Positions 37,443 through 46,802 are shown, numbered from the stretch's first letter. The stretch is DNA of 54,513 nucleotides from Ilumatobacter sp. (GCA_007693335.1 REDU01000067.1:1-54513), one strand, 5' to 3'. Notes: generated from the letters alone by a model not told the origin. Program-made: numbers and translations.

Positions 37443-40400
37443 GTGAGCATCGACGATCCGACCCGGCAAGACTCCGCACCGGCCGCGCGTGCCGCCTTCG
37501 AGCACTACGAGCTGGCCGATCGATACCGCTCCGAGGACGGTCGCGTCTTCCTGTCGGGCGTCCAGGCGGTGGCGCGACTCCCCCTCGACCAGGTTCGCAT
37601 CGACCAGCGGGCCAGCCACCGCACCGCCGCGTTCGTGTCGGGGTACCAGGGGTCGCCGCTCGCGTCGTTCGGCGACGAGGTCCGCCGCGCCGCGCGCACC
37701 GTGCCCGAGCTGCCCATCGTCGTGCAACACGGGGTGAACGAAGAACTCGCCGCCACCGCCGTGATGGGCAGCCAGCTCGCCACCACCCTCGACGATTGTC
37801 GCTACGAGGGCGTCATCGGCATGTGGTACGGCAAGGCCCCCGGTCTCGATCGTGCCTGCGACGCCATCCGCCACGCCGTGTTCGCCGGCACCGGCCCGCT
37901 CGGCGGCGTGGTCGCCGTGGTGGGCGACGATCCGGCGGCGAAATCGTCCACGCTCCCCTCCTCGAGCGACGCGACGTTCGTCGATCTCCACATGCCGCTG
38001 CTGTTCCCCGGCGACGTCCAGGAGGCCCTCGACCTCTCCCGACATGCGATCGCGCTGTCGCGCGCCACCGGGCTGTGGGCCGGGCTCAAGGTCGTCACGG
38101 CCGTGGCCGACGGCACCGGCACGATCGACGTGCACCCCGATCGTGTGCGCGCCGAGACGCCGATCATGATGGTCGACGGCGAACCCTTCGTACCCCATCC
38201 GAGCGGACGGCTGATCACGCCCTACACCCTCGACATCGAGCGCGAGTTCGTGGAGGTCCGCTCCGAGCTCGCCCGACGCTACGGGGTGGTCAACCAGCTG
38301 AACCGGGTGTCCGTGAGCGGCGACCACGATTGGATCGGCATCGCCGCCAGCGGCCACACGTACCACGAGGTACGCGAGGCGCTCGAGCTGCTCGGGCTCC
38401 GGACCGACCACGACATCCGACGTGCCGGCATCCGGCTGTTCCAGCTCTTGATGCCGGTCCCGGTCGACCCCGGTCAGGTGCGCGAGTTCGCCAGCGGACT
38501 GTCCGAGGTGCTCGTGATCGAGGAGAAGAACCCCACGCTCGAACGCCTGGTGCGCGACGCCCTCTACGACGCGGCCGAGCGGCCGCGTGTGACCGGCCGG
38601 CTCGACGTCGACGGCCAGCCGCTCGTGCCCGGCACCGGCACGCTCGTGGCCGACACCCTCCTCGAACCGATCCGCCGCCGGCTCGCCACCCGCCTCGACG
38701 AACGTCTCGCTCCACTGCCCGAACCACCACGCCGCTCCCTCATCCCGCTCAGCGTCGACCGCACGCCGTACTACTGCAGCGGATGCCCGCACAACGCCAG
38801 CACGCGGGCCGGCCCCGACACGCTCGTGGGTGGCGGCATCGGCTGCCACGCCATGGTCGCGCTCATGGATCCCGAGCGCGTGGGCGACATCGTCGGGCTC
38901 ACGGCCATGGGCGGCGAGGGCGCCCAGTGGATCGGCATCTCGCCGTTCGTCGACCGGAACCATCTCGTCCAGAACCTCGGCGACGGCACGTTCTTCCACT
39001 CCGGCTCGCTGGCCGTGCGCGCTGCGGTCGCCTCGGGCGTCGACATCACGTACAAGCTCCTCTACAACGGCACCGTGGCCATGACGGGCGGCCAGCACCC
39101 GACCGGCCAGATGAGCGTGCCCGACGTGGTGAGGCTGTTGCTGCTCGAAGGCGTCTCGAAGGTGATCGTGACCACCGACGATCTCGACCGGCACGATCCC
39201 GATCTCTTCCCTCACGGGGTCGACGTCTGGGACCGGACCCGCCTCGACGAAGCGCAGCGGGTTCTGGCCGACACACCCGGTACCACCGTGCTGCTCCACG
39301 ATCAGGCGTGCGCGGCCGAGAACCGTCGGGCCCGCAGTCGAGGCACCCTGGCCACCCCCGGGTTCCGTGTCGTCATCAACGAGCGGGTGTGCGAGGGCTG
39401 CGGCGACTGCGGCGAGAAGAGCAACTGCCTCTCGGTGCAGCCGATCGAGACCGAGTGGGGCCGCAAGACCCACATCCACCAGACGAGCTGCAATTTCGAC
39501 TTCTCGTGTCTGCAGGGCGACTGCCCGGCGTTCGCCACCGTCACGATCACCGACGATTCCACCCGGGGGTCGGGCAACGACGGCGTGACGACGGTCGATG
39601 GCCTGAGGGTCGACGAGATCGGGCTCGACGGGCTCCCCGATCCGGTGGCCGTGGTCGATCCCTCCCGCTTCACCGTGCGCCTGTCGGGCATCGGCGGCAC
39701 CGGCGTCGTGACCGTGAGCCAGATCCTCGGCACCGCGGCGATGCTCGACGGCCGCTCGGTGCGCGGCCTCGACCAGACCGGGCTCTCACAGAAGGCCGGT
39801 CCCGTCGTGAGCGACCTGCGCATCACGACGGGTCCGCCCACCGCCTCGAACCACGCCAACGCCGCCGGGGTCGACTGCATGCTCGGTTTCGACCTGCTGG
39901 TGGCCGCCAGCGACACCCATCGACTCGGCGCTGCGGCCGACCGCACCGTCGTGGTCGCCTCCACCACCGCCGTCCCCACCGGCAAGATGGTCACCCGACC
40001 CGAGACGCCGTTCCCCACGCTCGACACGCTCATCTCACGGATGGACGAGGTGTCGCGCCCCGACCACAGCCGGTACGTGGACGCAGCCGCCGTGACCGAC
40101 GGGCTGTTCGGTTCCACCACCACCTCGAACATCTTCCTGCTGGGCGTCGCGGTGCAGACCGGCGCCGTCCCGGTCGATCCGCAGCGGATCGAGCGGGCCA
40201 TCGAGCTCAACGGCGTGGCCGTCGAGCGCAACGTGGCCGCGTTCCGGTGGGGCCGACGCTGGGCGATCGAGCCCGACGAGGTCCAACGGGCCGCAGGGAT
40301 GCACGTGCCCGCCGCCCCCGAGTCACTCGACGCGCTGATCGACCGGCTGGCCGATGATCTGGCCGATTCCCGCTCCGACCGGTACGCGCGACGGTTCCGG

Positions 40401-40931
40401 ACGACGGTCGGGCGGGCCCGGGAGGCCGAGCGCGACGTCGACCCCTCCTCGGAGGTCTTCACCACCGCCGTGGCACGCCACCTCCACAAGCTGATGGCGT
40501 ACAAGGACGAGTACGAGGTGGCACGGCTCCTGCTGCTCGACGAATCGCGGTCGAAATACGAGGAGGTCGGCGGCGCTCGCACCGTGGTCACCCACCACCT
40601 CCACCCGCCGATGCTGCGAGCGCTCGGCATGCAGCGGAAGTTGAAGCTCCGCCGCACCGCCCGCCCGGCGCTGAGAGTGCTCCGGGCGTCGAAGGCGCTG
40701 CGTGGCACGCTGCTCGACCCGTTCCGCTGGGACGAGGTCCGAAAGGTCGAGCGGGCGATGGTCCCCGAGTACGAGCGAGCGGTCGATCGCCTCGTCCGCC
40801 ATCTCGACGCCGACCGGCTGGACGAGTTCACCGAGATCGCCTCGCTCCCCGATCAGGTGCGCGGCTACGAGTCGTTGAAGCTGCGCCGAGCCGCCGCCTA
40901 CCGCGAGCAGCTCGCCGACCGCCTCCCCTGA
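37443..40931 (+). CDS. Indolepyruvate:ferredoxin oxidoreductase family protein, fused subunits
   Basis: 1162 residues. Oxidatively decarboxylates 2-oxo acids to acyl-CoA with ferredoxin as acceptor. The order is: N-terminal pyruvate:ferredoxin-oxidoreductase-like domain (about 25-400); TPP-binding domain with YYCSGCPHNASTR (about 442) and GGGIGCHAMVALM; a cysteine-rich Fe-S segment (about 648-695, ERVCEGCGDCGEKSNC and SCLQGDCPAF); gamma-type domain (about 740-920, SGIGGTGVVTVSQI and DQTGLSQKAGPVVSD); and a C-terminal region of unknown role. Archaeal IOR has separate subunits; the single-chain form is known in bacteria. GTG 37443 has AAAGGGG about 9 nt upstream. No partner ferredoxin gene is adjacent. 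Confidence 0.9.
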   Translation: MSIDDPTRQDSAPAARAAFEHYELADRYRSEDGRVFLSGVQAVARLPLDQVRIDQRASHRTAAFVSGYQGSPLASFGDEVRRAARTVPELPIVVQHGVNEELAATAVMGSQLATTLDDCRYEGVIGMWYGKAPGLDRACDAIRHAVFAGTGPLGGVVAVVGDDPAAKSSTLPSSSDATFVDLHMPLLFPGDVQEALDLSRHAIALSRATGLWAGLKVVTAVADGTGTIDVHPDRVRAETPIMMVDGEPFVPHPSGRLITPYTLDIEREFVEVRSELARRYGVVNQLNRVSVSGDHDWIGIAASGHTYHEVREALELLGLRTDHDIRRAGIRLFQLLMPVPVDPGQVREFASGLSEVLVIEEKNPTLERLVRDALYDAAERPRVTGRLDVDGQPLVPGTGTLVADTLLEPIRRRLATRLDERLAPLPEPPRRSLIPLSVDRTPYYCSGCPHNASTRAGPDTLVGGGIGCHAMVALMDPERVGDIVGLTAMGGEGAQWIGISPFVDRNHLVQNLGDGTFFHSGSLAVRAAVASGVDITYKLLYNGTVAMTGGQHPTGQMSVPDVVRLLLLEGVSKVIVTTDDLDRHDPDLFPHGVDVWDRTRLDEAQRVLADTPGTTVLLHDQACAAENRRARSRGTLATPGFRVVINERVCEGCGDCGEKSNCLSVQPIETEWGRKTHIHQTSCNFDFSCLQGDCPAFATVTITDDSTRGSGNDGVTTVDGLRVDEIGLDGLPDPVAVVDPSRFTVRLSGIGGTGVVTVSQILGTAAMLDGRSVRGLDQTGLSQKAGPVVSDLRITTGPPTASNHANAAGVDCMLGFDLLVAASDTHRLGAAADRTVVVASTTAVPTGKMVTRPETPFPTLDTLISRMDEVSRPDHSRYVDAAAVTDGLFGSTTTSNIFLLGVAVQTGAVPVDPQRIERAIELNGVAVERNVAAFRWGRRWAIEPDEVQRAAGMHVPAAPESLDALIDRLADDLADSRSDRYARRFRTTVGRAREAERDVDPSSEVFTTAVARHLHKLMAYKDEYEVARLLLLDESRSKYEEVGGARTVVTHHLHPPMLRALGMQRKLKLRRTARPALRVLRASKALRGTLLDPFRWDEVRKVERAMVPEYERAVDRLVRHLDADRLDEFTEIASLPDQVRGYESLKLRRAAAYREQLADRLP

Positions 40932-40969
40932 CCGCCACCACCCCGGACCACCCGGGACCACCACCCCAC

Positions 40970-41024
40970 CGAACCGTCCGCGGCGAACCGGCGGATCCAC
41001 CTGGATCCCACAGACAGTTCGAGA
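40970..41024 (+). repeat. Intergenic copy C of the 55-bp palindrome-ended repeat
   Basis: Starts CCGAACCGTCCGCGGCGAAC and ends CAGACAGTTCGAG. It lies between the IOR-family gene and the antiporter gene, in the same orientation as the other copies; the core includes GGATCC twice. Confidence 0.9.
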
Positions 41025-41045
41025 TCACCTGACCCTCACCCGACG

Positions 41046-41051
41046 TAGGAT
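41046..41051 (+). promoter_or_regulatory. Candidate -10 of the antiporter gene (TAGGAT)
   Basis: TAGGAT 10 nt before ATG 41062, no Shine-Dalgarno sequence. Confidence 0.4.
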
Positions 41052-41061
41052 CCTGAACCGC

Positions 41062-42201
41062 ATGGATCTCGGCACACTCGCCTTCTTCGTCATCGGTGTG
41101 GTGGCACTGGTGGTCGGGGCCGAGGGTCTCGTGCGTGGGGCCGCCCGGTTGGCAGCCCGCACCGGGTTGTCGCCCATCGTGATCGGGCTCACGGTCGTGG
41201 CCTTCGGCACCAGCGCTCCGGAGCTGGCCGTGAGTCTCGGTGCGGCCTTCGCCGACGAGCCCGACCTCGCGATCGGCAACGTGGTCGGCAGCAACATCGC
41301 CAACGTCCTGCTGGTGCTCGGACTGTCGGCCGTGGTGGGTGGCAGCCTCGTGGTGGCGCAGCGCATCGTCCGCATCGACGTACCGATCGTGATCGGCGCG
41401 TCGGTGCTCGTACTGATCTTCAGCCTCAACGGAGTGATCGGTCGCGTCGAGGGGTTCGTGCTCCTCGGGCTGCTGGTGCTCTACCTGGTCTGGACCGTGC
41501 TGGGGGCCATCCGCGACACGTCCACCTCACTCGTGGTCGAGTACACGGTCGCGCTCGATCACGAGAAGCTCCGCGCCAGTTCGCCGTTGACCGATCTCGG
41601 CTTCGTGGTGGTCGGGCTGGTGCTGCTGGTGATCGGTTCGCAGGCGCTCGTGTCGGCGGCCACCGACATCGCCGTGCAGCTCGGCGTGAGCCAACTCGTG
41701 ATCGGTCTCACCGTCGTGGCGGTCGGGACCTCGCTGCCCGAGATCGCCACCTCGATCCTCGCCGCGGCCCGGGGCGAGCGCGACCTCGCGGTCGGCAACG
41801 CGATCGGCTCGAACCTGTTCAACCTGCTGGCCGTACTGGGTGCCACGGCCGTGGTCGCACCGAACGGCATCGCCGTCCTCGACGGTGCGCTCACGATCGA
41901 CATCCCGGTGATGATCGCCACCTCGGTCGCCTGCCTCCCCCTGTTCTTCACCGGGTACGTGCTCGACCGCTGGGAGGGCGCGGTGTTCCTCGTGTTCTAC
42001 GCGGCGTACGTGCTGTGGCTCCTGCTCGACGCCACCGAGCACGGACTGCGCGACAACTACGCCACGGCGATGATCGCGTTCGTGGTCCCGCTCACCGCAC
42101 TCACCCTGGGTGTGATCGTGATGCGAGAACTGCGACGCCGCCGGACGGTCAGGGAGGCGGCGCCGACGGTCACCGCGCCCGCGGACGCCTCAGGCGACTG
42201 A
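41062..42201 (+). CDS. Calcium/sodium antiporter, CaCA superfamily (YrbG-like)
   Basis: 379 residues, about ten transmembrane helices. The two inverted alpha-repeats are clear: GLTVVAFGTSAPELAVSLGA with GNVVGSNIANVLLVLGL in the first half, and GLTVVAVGTSLPEIATSILA with GNAIGSNLFNLLAVLG in the second. Their acidic residues bind the transported cation. The family exchanges Ca2+ (or K+) for Na+ or H+ at the cytoplasmic membrane. The ATG at 41062 directly opens the first helix. The last 12 bp overlap the convergent ppgK gene. Confidence 0.92.
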   Translation: MDLGTLAFFVIGVVALVVGAEGLVRGAARLAARTGLSPIVIGLTVVAFGTSAPELAVSLGAAFADEPDLAIGNVVGSNIANVLLVLGLSAVVGGSLVVAQRIVRIDVPIVIGASVLVLIFSLNGVIGRVEGFVLLGLLVLYLVWTVLGAIRDTSTSLVVEYTVALDHEKLRASSPLTDLGFVVVGLVLLVIGSQALVSAATDIAVQLGVSQLVIGLTVVAVGTSLPEIATSILAAARGERDLAVGNAIGSNLFNLLAVLGATAVVAPNGIAVLDGALTIDIPVMIATSVACLPLFFTGYVLDRWEGAVFLVFYAAYVLWLLLDATEHGLRDNYATAMIAFVVPLTALTLGVIVMRELRRRRTVREAAPTVTAPADASGD

Positions 42202-42984
42202 GGTCGGCGCCATCAGCGCCGCGCCGACGATGCCGGCGCTGTTGGCCATCGAGGCCACCTCGATCTCCACACCCACGTCGATGTACGGGAGCCACTTGTC
42301 GGGCTTCTTGCTGGCGCCGCCACCGACGATGATCAATTCGGGCGAGAACAGCTTGACGACCTCGGTGAGGTACCGCTGCACCCGGTCCGCCCACTGCTCC
42401 CACGAGAGGTTGTCGCGACCGCGAGCGCTGGCGGCCGCTCGGAGCTCGGCGTCGACGCCGTCGACCTCGAGGTGACCGAGCTCGCTGTTGGGTGCGAGGT
42501 GGCCGTCGACGAAGAAGCCCGACCCGATCCCGGTGCCGAACGTCAGCACGATCACCACTCCACCTCGACCACGGCCGGTGCCGAAGCGCATCTCGGCCAC
42601 TCCTGCGGCGTCGGCATCGTTGAGCACGTGCACCGGGCCACCAGTGGCGGCGCCGAACACACCGGCGGCATCCACCCCGATCCAGGCGTCGTCGATGTTG
42701 GCCGCGCTGCGCACGATCCCGTTGCGCACCACGGTGGGGAACGCGACACCGACCGGCCCCGTCCAGTCGAAGTGCTGCACCAGCTGCTCGACCACCACCG
42801 CCATCGCGGCCGGGTCGGCGGGCTGTGGGGTATCGATCCGGTAGCGGTCGCCTGCGAGCTCGCCAGTGGCGAGATCGACCGGCGCAGCCTTCATCCCGGT
42901 ACCCCCGATGTCGATGCCGAACCCGATCCGCGCGCCGCCGTCGGTCCCGCTCTCGCTCTCGTCGTCGATCTCGCTGGCCGTCAC
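42190..42984 (-). CDS. ppgK: Polyphosphate glucokinase
   Basis: 264 residues, ROK-family ASKHA fold. Phosphorylates glucose using polyphosphate (and usually ATP). GFGIDIGGTGMKAAPVDL is the phosphate loop; TPQPADPAAMA, VRSAANIDDAWIG, VLNDADAAGVAEM and LTFGTGIGSGFFVDG closely match the mycobacterial PPGK pattern. GTG 42984 is preferred over TTG 42993 because TACCGT (42993-42998) stands 8 nt before it. It supplies glucose-6-phosphate, linking to Pgi and to glucose released by MalQ in the same window. Confidence 0.92.
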   Translation of the reverse strand: MTASEIDDESESGTDGGARIGFGIDIGGTGMKAAPVDLATGELAGDRYRIDTPQPADPAAMAVVVEQLVQHFDWTGPVGVAFPTVVRNGIVRSAANIDDAWIGVDAAGVFGAATGGPVHVLNDADAAGVAEMRFGTGRGRGGVVIVLTFGTGIGSGFFVDGHLAPNSELGHLEVDGVDAELRAAASARGRDNLSWEQWADRVQRYLTEVVKLFSPELIIVGGGASKKPDKWLPYIDVGVEIEVASMANSAGIVGAALMAPTSVA

Positions 42985-42992
42985 GCCGGGCA

Positions 42993-42998
42993 ACGGTA
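42993..42998 (-). promoter_or_regulatory. Candidate leaderless -10 of ppgK (TACCGT)
   Basis: TACCGT on the minus strand, 8 nt before GTG 42984; supports that start over the upstream TTG. Confidence 0.45.
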
Positions 42999-43006
42999 GC
43001 GGGCGC

Positions 43007-44230
43007 TCAGGCGGCGGCGCGGGTGCGCCGCAACACCGGGTCGGCCACCGCCAGACCGCGGTCGGCCAGACCCAGGACGCGGCCGGCGGCCCCGGGCGTC
43101 GACGAGTCGACCAGGTTGCCCATCACCTGCAACGTGATCTTGGCGATGGCGTCGGTACCGACGGCCACGCGCAGCCCGGAACGGAGGATCCAGGGGTGCC
43201 CGATCAGGAAGGCGAATCGACGACCGGTGCGCAGGAACCGGTCGAAACGCTCGCCGATCTCGACGTCGTAGCGTTCGGGCGCCATGGCTGGGTCATCGAG
43301 GAACAGCGACGCTGCCAACATGCCCGACTCGAGGCCGTAGTCGATGCCTTCACCGTTCATCGGATTGACGAGTCCGGCGGCGTCGCCGATCGCCACCCAT
43401 CCCGGACCGTGACGCTTCGTGGTACTCATCGGGAGACGCCAGGCGCGAGGCCGGTCCAGATACGGCCCGACCTCCCACGAGTCGGCCACGAGTGCTCGAT
43501 AGCTGTCGAGCAGGCGGTTGAGGTTGAGCTGCTTGAAGCTCTTCATGGTCGACAGGGCGCCCACGCCGATGTTGACGGTGCCATCGCCGGCAGGGAACAT
43601 CCAGCCGTACCCGGGAACGGAAATGCCGGTCTCGTCGGTGAGGGTGAGACACGCCTCGAGGTGCTTGTCGAGGTGACGCGGGCTCTCGACGTACGCCCGG
43701 ATGGCGAGCCCGAAGGGTTCGTCGGCCACCCGCTCGGCGCCGAGCATCCGGGCCACCTTTCCGGGTGCACCGGTCGCGGCCACGACCAGATCGGCGTGCA
43801 CGGTCTCACCACCGGCACGAAGGCCGATGGCCCGACCGTCAGCATCGAGGATCGGCTCGCCGGCGGTGTCCCAGCGGATCTCGGCCCCGGCGGCTGCCGC
43901 GGCGTCGATCAGCGCCGCATCGAGCCGCTTGCGGGGCCAGACGGCACCGTGACCGGGAAAGCGTCCGCCGGCCGGCCAGGCGAGCTCACGGATGCGCTTC
44001 CCGGCGATCATGCGGAGCCCGTCGATGAGGTGGGCGTCGTCGAGCGGGATGTCGAGATCGGCCAACGCCGCCACCGCCCGGGGGGTCAGCCCGTCGCCGC
44101 ACACCTTGTCGCGACCGTACGGTGCCTGGTCCACAACCAGCACCCTCGCCCCGCCGCGGGCCCCGGTGATGGCCGCGGCCGCACCCGCCGGACCGGCGCC
44201 GATCACCGCGAGGTCGTAGTGCTGGCTCAT
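43007..44230 (-). CDS. Geranylgeranyl reductase family flavoprotein (MenJ-like)
   Basis: 407 residues. FAD-binding Rossmann motif DLAVIGAGPAGAAAA at the N-terminus, KVCGDGLTPRAV typical of the geranylgeranyl reductase family, VAATGAPGKVARM, and the second FAD motif GWVAIGDAAGLVNPMNGEGI. The family saturates isoprenoid chains; mycobacterial MenJ partly reduces the menaquinone tail. Likely membrane-associated, C-terminal helices included. GGAGG lies about 4 nt before ATG 44230, one of the few strong ribosome binding sites here. Confidence 0.87.
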   Translation of the reverse strand: MSQHYDLAVIGAGPAGAAAAITGARGGARVLVVDQAPYGRDKVCGDGLTPRAVAALADLDIPLDDAHLIDGLRMIAGKRIRELAWPAGGRFPGHGAVWPRKRLDAALIDAAAAAGAEIRWDTAGEPILDADGRAIGLRAGGETVHADLVVAATGAPGKVARMLGAERVADEPFGLAIRAYVESPRHLDKHLEACLTLTDETGISVPGYGWMFPAGDGTVNIGVGALSTMKSFKQLNLNRLLDSYRALVADSWEVGPYLDRPRAWRLPMSTTKRHGPGWVAIGDAAGLVNPMNGEGIDYGLESGMLAASLFLDDPAMAPERYDVEIGERFDRFLRTGRRFAFLIGHPWILRSGLRVAVGTDAIAKITLQVMGNLVDSSTPGAAGRVLGLADRGLAVADPVLRRTRAAA

Positions 44231-44308
44231 CAGGCCTCCATGATCGCCGCGCTTCGGCGCGAACCGGGCATCGTCCTGCTGTGACAGCGGCGATAGCTGC
44301 ACCTCCAC

Positions 44309-44433
44309 GATTCTCCTCGCGCGAATGTCAACGAGGGCACCCTTGACCCCACGTCAGTTCGGCGATGGGGCTCGATTCTCCTCGCGCGAATGTCAACGAG
44401 GGCACCCTTGACCCCACGTCAGTTCGGCGATGG
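44309..44433 (-). repeat. 60-bp sequence in tandem (65-bp period) between the chorismate mutase and MenJ-like genes
   Basis: Two identical 60-bp copies, 44309-44368 and 44374-44433, separated by 5 bp. The second ends exactly at the chorismate mutase stop codon. Each can form a stem GTCAA / TTGAC with an inner GGG / CCC, and the end at the chorismate mutase side reads CCGAACTG on the minus strand, as do the arms of the 55-bp family. It might serve as a terminator between the two minus-strand genes. Confidence 0.9.
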
Positions 44434-44718
44434 TCAGTGTTCGGCGGCGATGCGTTCGTGGTGCTGGATGACCTCGGCCACGATGAAGCGGAGGAACTTC
44501 TCGGTGAACGCCGGGTCGAGACCGGACTCCTCGGCCAGCGCCCGGAGCCGGGCCACCTGGGCCTGCTCACGCTCGGGGTCGGAGGGCGGGAGATCGGCCG
44601 ACGCCTTGTACTCGCCGACCGCCTGGGTGATCTTGAACCGCTCGGCCAGCAGGTGCACGAGCGCGGCATCGATGTTGTCGATGCTGGATCGGAAGCGGAG
44701 GAGCTGCTCGTCGGTCAT
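44434..44718 (-). CDS. Chorismate mutase, AroQ type
   Basis: 94 residues, all-helical AroQ fold: LLRFRSSIDNIDAALVHLLA with the catalytic Arg, ERFKITQAVGEYKA with the conserved Lys, and a C-terminal helix FLRFIVAEVIQHHERI. Converts chorismate to prephenate on the way to Phe and Tyr. The size suits a free-standing cytoplasmic enzyme. ATG 44718 opens the family N-terminus; no good ribosome binding site. It follows prmC in the same direction after 76 bp; its stop directly abuts a tandem repeat. Confidence 0.87.
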   Translation of the reverse strand: MTDEQLLRFRSSIDNIDAALVHLLAERFKITQAVGEYKASADLPPSDPEREQAQVARLRALAEESGLDPAFTEKFLRFIVAEVIQHHERIAAEH

Positions 44719-44794
44719 GCCAGGAATGGTGGGGCCAGAGATGGTTGGGATGGAGAGGGGAACGGTCGTGGCCCGGGGGCGCGTGCGGGCGACG

Positions 44795-45676
44795 TTACCC
44801 GATGTCAGGGCGGCGCCCGAGGGCGATGCGGTCGAGACCGGCCGCATCGCGCCGTATCGCCACGTCGACGGCGCCGTGGTGCTCGAGCAGCTCCGTCACC
44901 GCCGGTCCCTGTCGGGCGCCGATCTCGATCACCACCCAGCCGCCGGGACGGAGACGATCGAGCACCCCTGCCGCCAACGTCCGCACGTGGTCGAGTCCGT
45001 CGGGCCCCGCGAAGAGCGCCCCTGCCGGCTCCCAGGCCACCACGTCGGGTTCGACCTCGGCCGATCCGTCGGCCACGTACGGCGGGTTCGCGACGATCAC
45101 GTCGAACACCTCGTGGTCGGGCAGGGCGTCGAACCACGACCCGAGCGCCAGCCGGACACCGGCACCGCGCTGGCCCAGGCCCGCCAGGTTCGCCCGGGCC
45201 ACGTCGAGGGCGTCGGGATCCCGGTCGGTCAACCAGATCTCGACCGCGCCGAGCGGGGATTCGTACGCGACGGACAGACCGATCGCGCCCGAGCCGGTGC
45301 CGAGATCGGCCACGACGGCGCTGCCCCGCTGCTCCACCGCGGCGGCCGTCAGCTCGATCGCCACACCGGCGACCTCCTCGGTCTCGGGCCGCGGGATCAG
45401 CACCCGTCGATCGATCGCGAGGTCGAGGTGGCGGAAGCTCCACTGGCCGAGCACGTACTGCAGTGGTTCGCCGGTCGAGCGTCGGGCCAGCATCGCGTCG
45501 AGGTGGGCCACCATCGCCTCGGTGACGGGCTCGTCGAGCGCCGTCGCGAACTCCGACCCCGACAAACCCGTCGCCACCTCGCACAGCCATCGGGCCGCAG
45601 CTCGATCGCCGATGTCGTTGGTGGTGCGGCGCCACAGCTCGCCGACGCTCACCGCCCCGGCCTGGTCGTCAGGCAC
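44795..45676 (-). CDS. prmC: Release factor glutamine methyltransferase PrmC (HemK)
   Basis: 293 residues. N-terminal helical domain, then a class I methyltransferase domain with the SAM-binding VADLGTGSGAIGLS and the substrate-specific VANPPYVADG (NPPY) motif. It methylates the Gln of the GGQ motif in release factors. GTG 45676 overlaps the prfA stop by 8 bp, so the enzyme is translated right after its substrate. PQRY-like linker RPETEEVAG is also typical. Confidence 0.93.
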   Translation of the reverse strand: MPDDQAGAVSVGELWRRTTNDIGDRAAARWLCEVATGLSGSEFATALDEPVTEAMVAHLDAMLARRSTGEPLQYVLGQWSFRHLDLAIDRRVLIPRPETEEVAGVAIELTAAAVEQRGSAVVADLGTGSGAIGLSVAYESPLGAVEIWLTDRDPDALDVARANLAGLGQRGAGVRLALGSWFDALPDHEVFDVIVANPPYVADGSAEVEPDVVAWEPAGALFAGPDGLDHVRTLAAGVLDRLRPGGWVVIEIGARQGPAVTELLEHHGAVDVAIRRDAAGLDRIALGRRPDIG

Positions 45677-46787
45677 GGTCGCCCTCGAGCTGACGGGAGC
45701 GTTCGTCGGCCGCGAGGGCGTCGACCACCACGTCGAGATCGCCCGCGAGCACCTCGGGCAGCCGGTACACGGTGAAGCCGATCCGGTGGTCGGTCACCCG
45801 ACCCTCCTTGACGTTGTACGTCCGGATCTTCTCGCTGCGACCGCCGCCACCGACCTGCGACCGCCGGTCGGCCGACTGCTCGGCGTGGCGCTCCTGCTCG
45901 GCCCGCTCGAGCAGGCGGGCGCGCAGCACCCGCATGGCACGTTCACGGTTCTGCAGCTGGCTGCGTTCGTCCTGCATCGAGACCACGATCCCCGACGGCA
46001 CGTGCGTGATGCGTACGGCCGAGTCGGTGGTGTTGACGCTCTGGCCACCCGGTCCGCTGGCGCGGTAGACGTCGATCTCGAGATCGCGCTCGTCGATGCG
46101 CAGATCGATCTCGTCGGCCTCGGGCAGCACGGCCACGGTGGCCGACGAGGTGTGGATGCGGCCCTGGCTCTCGGTGACCGGCACCCGCTGCACGCGATGC
46201 GGACCACCCTCGTACTTCAACCGTCGCCACGCGTCGTCGCCGCGCACCACGAACGTGACCTGGTTCACACCCCCCAGCCCCGAGGCATCGAGCGACAGCA
46301 CCTCGAGCGCCCAGCCACGGCGGGCGGCATACGCCTGGTACATCTCGAACAGGTCGCGTGCGAACAGGTTGGCCTCCTCACCGCCCTCGGCGCCGCGCAC
46401 CTCGATGATCACCGGTTTACCGGCGTGCGGGTCGGGGGGCACGAGCAACGTCGCCAGATCGGCGGCGATGGCGGCCAGGTCGGCGGTGGCGTCGCTCACC
46501 TCGTCGTGCAGCGCCGCCCGTTCACCGGCAGCTGCCTCGCCCAGCAGCTCACGAGCCACGTCGAGGTCTCCCGAGCGGGCACGCCACCGCTGCAGGGCCG
46601 CCACGACGGGTTCGAGCTCGTGGTACCGGGTCGTGATGGCGCGGAGCCGGGCCGGGTCGACCCCGCCACCGACGCCGCCACCGGCACCACCACCGTCGGC
46701 GAGCTGGGCCTCGAGATCGGCGAACTCCTGCTCGGCGGCGAGCAGTCGCTGCAGCACGGCGGGTTCGATGGCGGCCGGGTCGGACAT
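45669..46787 (-). CDS. prfA: Peptide chain release factor 1
   Basis: 372 residues. Recognises UAA and UAG. The GGQ motif is in ASGPGGQSVNTTDSAVR and the codon-recognition tripeptide in RVPVTESQGRIHTSSA (PxT of RF1). The N-terminal domain carries a Gly/Val-rich stretch (GGGAGGGVGGGVD) not common in the family. ATG 46787 is preceded at 9 nt by TAGCGT with no Shine-Dalgarno sequence, though a GGAG occurs closer. It heads a prfA-prmC unit. rho and rpmE, often just upstream, are here 6 kb away. Confidence 0.95.
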   Translation of the reverse strand: MSDPAAIEPAVLQRLLAAEQEFADLEAQLADGGGAGGGVGGGVDPARLRAITTRYHELEPVVAALQRWRARSGDLDVARELLGEAAAGERAALHDEVSDATADLAAIAADLATLLVPPDPHAGKPVIIEVRGAEGGEEANLFARDLFEMYQAYAARRGWALEVLSLDASGLGGVNQVTFVVRGDDAWRRLKYEGGPHRVQRVPVTESQGRIHTSSATVAVLPEADEIDLRIDERDLEIDVYRASGPGGQSVNTTDSAVRITHVPSGIVVSMQDERSQLQNRERAMRVLRARLLERAEQERHAEQSADRRSQVGGGGRSEKIRTYNVKEGRVTDHRIGFTVYRLPEVLAGDLDVVVDALAADERSRQLEGDRA

Positions 46788-46796
46788 GGCGCTCCA

Positions 46797-46802
46797 ACGC
46801 TA
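46797..46802 (-). promoter_or_regulatory. Candidate -10 of prfA (TAGCGT)
   Basis: TAGCGT on the minus strand, 9 nt before ATG 46787, the same hexamer and spacing as for rarD and the LLM gene. Confidence 0.5.
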
